A DNA stretch of 64,000 nucleotides, taken from contig OX381720.1 in assembly GCA_947462335.1 (NCBI GenBank), positions 41,957,152-42,021,151 on the forward strand. Direction: 5' to 3'. The first letter of the stretch is position 1; each line of letters begins with the position of its first letter. Below are positions 62,001 through 64,000 of the stretch, piece by piece. The position numbers and the translations under genes are program-made. A model generated the notes under the pieces. It was not told the origin of the DNA and searched no databases. It worked only from the letters and a program-made list of their open reading frames with translations. This DNA is from Harmothoe impar. Its lineage: Eukaryota; Annelida; Polychaeta; Phyllodocida; Polynoidae.

Positions 62001-64000
62001 ACAGGAACATATTCCTCATAGTGAACAGGTAGATATCCAGGCAGTGTGGACTCATTCAGAAATACCTGTTGTCAGTTCCCTTTGGATAGTCAAATGCAAT
62101 TGGAGGCCCTACTCAGTTATACCATACAATGCATGTTGCAGTTCTCTTTAATTGTTGTAAATTTTCTGTATGGTCCTTAGTAAACCTTAGGATCCCACAT
62201 ACCAGGGTGGTGATTGATTTAATATCCCACAACCCAGGATCACAACTGACGTGAATATGGTCATAGGGCTATTCAAGGCAGGAACCTAACTACTGGGGAT
62301 AGGATCCCACATGCCAGGGTGGTGACTTATGTAATAATACAAACCCCAGGATCACAACTGATAGGATATAACCAGCCAGGCCTTATTTCTCTCGGGGTAT
62401 TCAAGGCAGGTACTCAACTTGTTGCATGTTGTCAGTTATTCACTGGATTCTAAAACAAATGTTTTGAGCAAATGTTCAAATGCTACAAGAGACACAAGAA
62501 TGAACCTTTTGACTTTTAGATTTTCTAAAGATTCTGGATGTGGTTATACAACTGACATGAATATGACCAGCTAGGGTTTCTATCCATAGGGTTTTCAAGC
62601 CATTACCTTAACTACTGGGGACAGGACTTAGGCAGGACCTCTTCATGCACTGAGCTTGGAAGACTGGACCAATGCATTGTATCAAGGGTTTCCAACCTTT
62701 ACTTAAAAGTCACCTTAGTTTAATCCACTTAAAAGTCAGTTTGATATCATTTTGAAAAGATTTGTTAATTTTGTCAATCAATTTCTTGATTCAAAATTTT
62801 CATTTATTGAGTAACATTTTCAAAATGCTAAAAAAAACACTAGAATGATCCATTTGACTTTCAAGTTTCCAAAGGATTCTGAAAGTGGTTACATTCAAAA
62901 TGCAGGTTTAACTTTGGAATTTATGATTTTGAACTTGTCATCTGTAAGAATCATTTCTTAGTTCAAGCCGGTCTAATGTCTGTTACAAGTGTCTGGACAA
63001 TCTCTGTCTTCCTCCAGTTGTCAAAATGTGTGAACATTTACATCAAAATTTGCAACCCTGGTCACGTGTACTTTAAAATGAACACACTCTTCCGTCTCCA
63101 TACTCAAATTGGTTCATTAGTATCAATCAATATCGCACTTAGGACCCTGGTACTTTGTCCTGTGTGGGACAAGATCCCATAGTCAAGGCTGAGGTCTAAT
63201 TCAAGACCCCACAAACCAGGACCCTAACTGACATGAATATAACTCATGAGGTATTGATAAGTAGGGACATTTAGTTCAAGGCAGGGGGTGCAGTTTTGAT
63301 CCAGTTCTGATAGAGATCTTTTTAAACCACAATCATGAGGACTTTATTGTTCATACTTGTGGCACATTTGATGTGTCATTTCACAGGAAAATGCATTTGT
63401 TGTGCAAGAGGTGGCCCACCTGATTTCTCTGCCCAAGTATTCAAGTAGACAGGAACATATTCCTCATAGTGAACAGGTAGATATCCAGGCAGTGTGGACT
63501 CATTCAGAAATACCTGTTGTCAGTTCCCTTTGGATAGTCAAATGCAATTGGAGGCCCCTACTCAGTTATACCATACAATGCATGTTGCAGTTCTCTTTAA
63601 TTGTTGTAAATTTTCTGTATGGTCCTTAGTAAACCTTAGGATCCCACAACCCAGGATCACAACTGATGTGAATATGGTCATAGGGGTATTCAAGGCAGGA
63701 ACCTTACTACTGGGGATAGGATCCCACATGCCAGGGTGGTGACTTATGTAATAATACAAACCCCAGGATCACAACTGATAGGATATAACAAGCCAGGCCT
63801 TATTTCTCTCGGGGTATTCAAGGCAGGTACTCAACTTGTTGCATGTTGTCAGTTATTCACTGGATTCTAAAACAAATGTTTTGAGCAAATGTTCAAATGC
63901 TACAAGAGACACAAGAATGAACCTTTTGACTTTTAGATTTTCTAAAGATTCTGGATGTGGTTATACAACTGACATGAATATGACCAGCCAGGGTTTCTAT
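59010..64000. repeat. Tandem array of a ~1.45-kb unit, 3.4 copies, open at right edge
   Basis: The anchor CTGCCCAAGTATTCAAGTAG recurs at 59071, 60532, 61981 and 63429, giving periods of 1461, 1449 and 1448 bp. Copies are nearly identical, differing by scattered substitutions and short indels. Copy 4 lacks about 33 bp (ATACCAGGGTGGTGA part) between CCCACA direct repeats. Each unit contains a diverged inner duplication (GGATCCCACATACCAGGG and GGATCCCACATGCCAGGG ~117 bp apart). No frame is conserved with a coding pattern across units. Confidence 0.93.

Noticed and set aside
60079..63182. 68-codon frame present in two units of the tandem array
   Set aside because: It is shared only because the units are near-identical. 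The third unit is disrupted and the composition is non-coding.
1..64000. tRNA, rRNA or other structured RNA genes
   Set aside because: I looked for tRNA A/B-box patterns and rRNA-like sequence by eye and found none I could support; a covariance-model scan would decide.

Overview
The window is nuclear DNA of a multicellular animal, most likely a marine invertebrate such as amphioxus, another invertebrate deuterostome or a lophotrochozoan; the sequence does not decide which. The evidence is split genes with GT-AG introns, metazoan gene families (SLC6 transporters, a rhodopsin-like receptor, a betaglycan/endoglin-like receptor), non-LTR retrotransposons and many short inverted-repeat transposons.

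Layout. 1-1932: antisense endonuclease part of a non-LTR retrotransposon, running off the left edge. 2528-20448: last eight coding exons of an SLC6 transporter gene (gene 1, + strand). 9681-20138, inside its last intron: a complete 10,458-bp Polinton/Maverick-type virus-like transposon with a 6-bp target duplication and 392-bp terminal inverted repeats. 20449-28938: intergenic, filled with small transposons. 28939-44083: a complete 15-exon, 654-codon SLC6 paralogue (gene 2, + strand). Its intron 10 holds an intronless antisense 7-TM receptor gene (37769-38809) and a striking palindrome array (39671-40637). 45659-50275: an 8-exon minus-strand gene for a 282-residue type I membrane protein resembling the orphan domain of betaglycan/endoglin. 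52302-54370: a second, broken non-LTR retrotransposon with a reverse transcriptase. 59010-64000: a tandem array of a ~1.45-kb unit running off the right edge.

The Polinton-like element is the centrepiece. Leftward it encodes an unknown 216-aa protein, packaging ATPase, small basic/hydrophobic virion protein, a conserved DNA/virion-associated protein, chromodomain integrase, penton-like capsid protein, a pVI-like protein, double-jelly-roll major capsid protein and adenain-like protease. A divergent rightward gene encodes an Ala-rich protein with a Cys-rich tail. No DNA polymerase B is present, although this is the hallmark replication gene of Polintons. The terminal repeats differ at one base in 392, so the insertion looks young, yet the major capsid gene has lost its C-terminus to a frameshift. 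This fits an element replicated or packaged in trans.

The two SLC6 genes are a head-to-tail tandem duplication: eight homologous exons have the same phase, and seven have identical lengths. The introns differ greatly because of transposon, Polinton and receptor-gene insertions.
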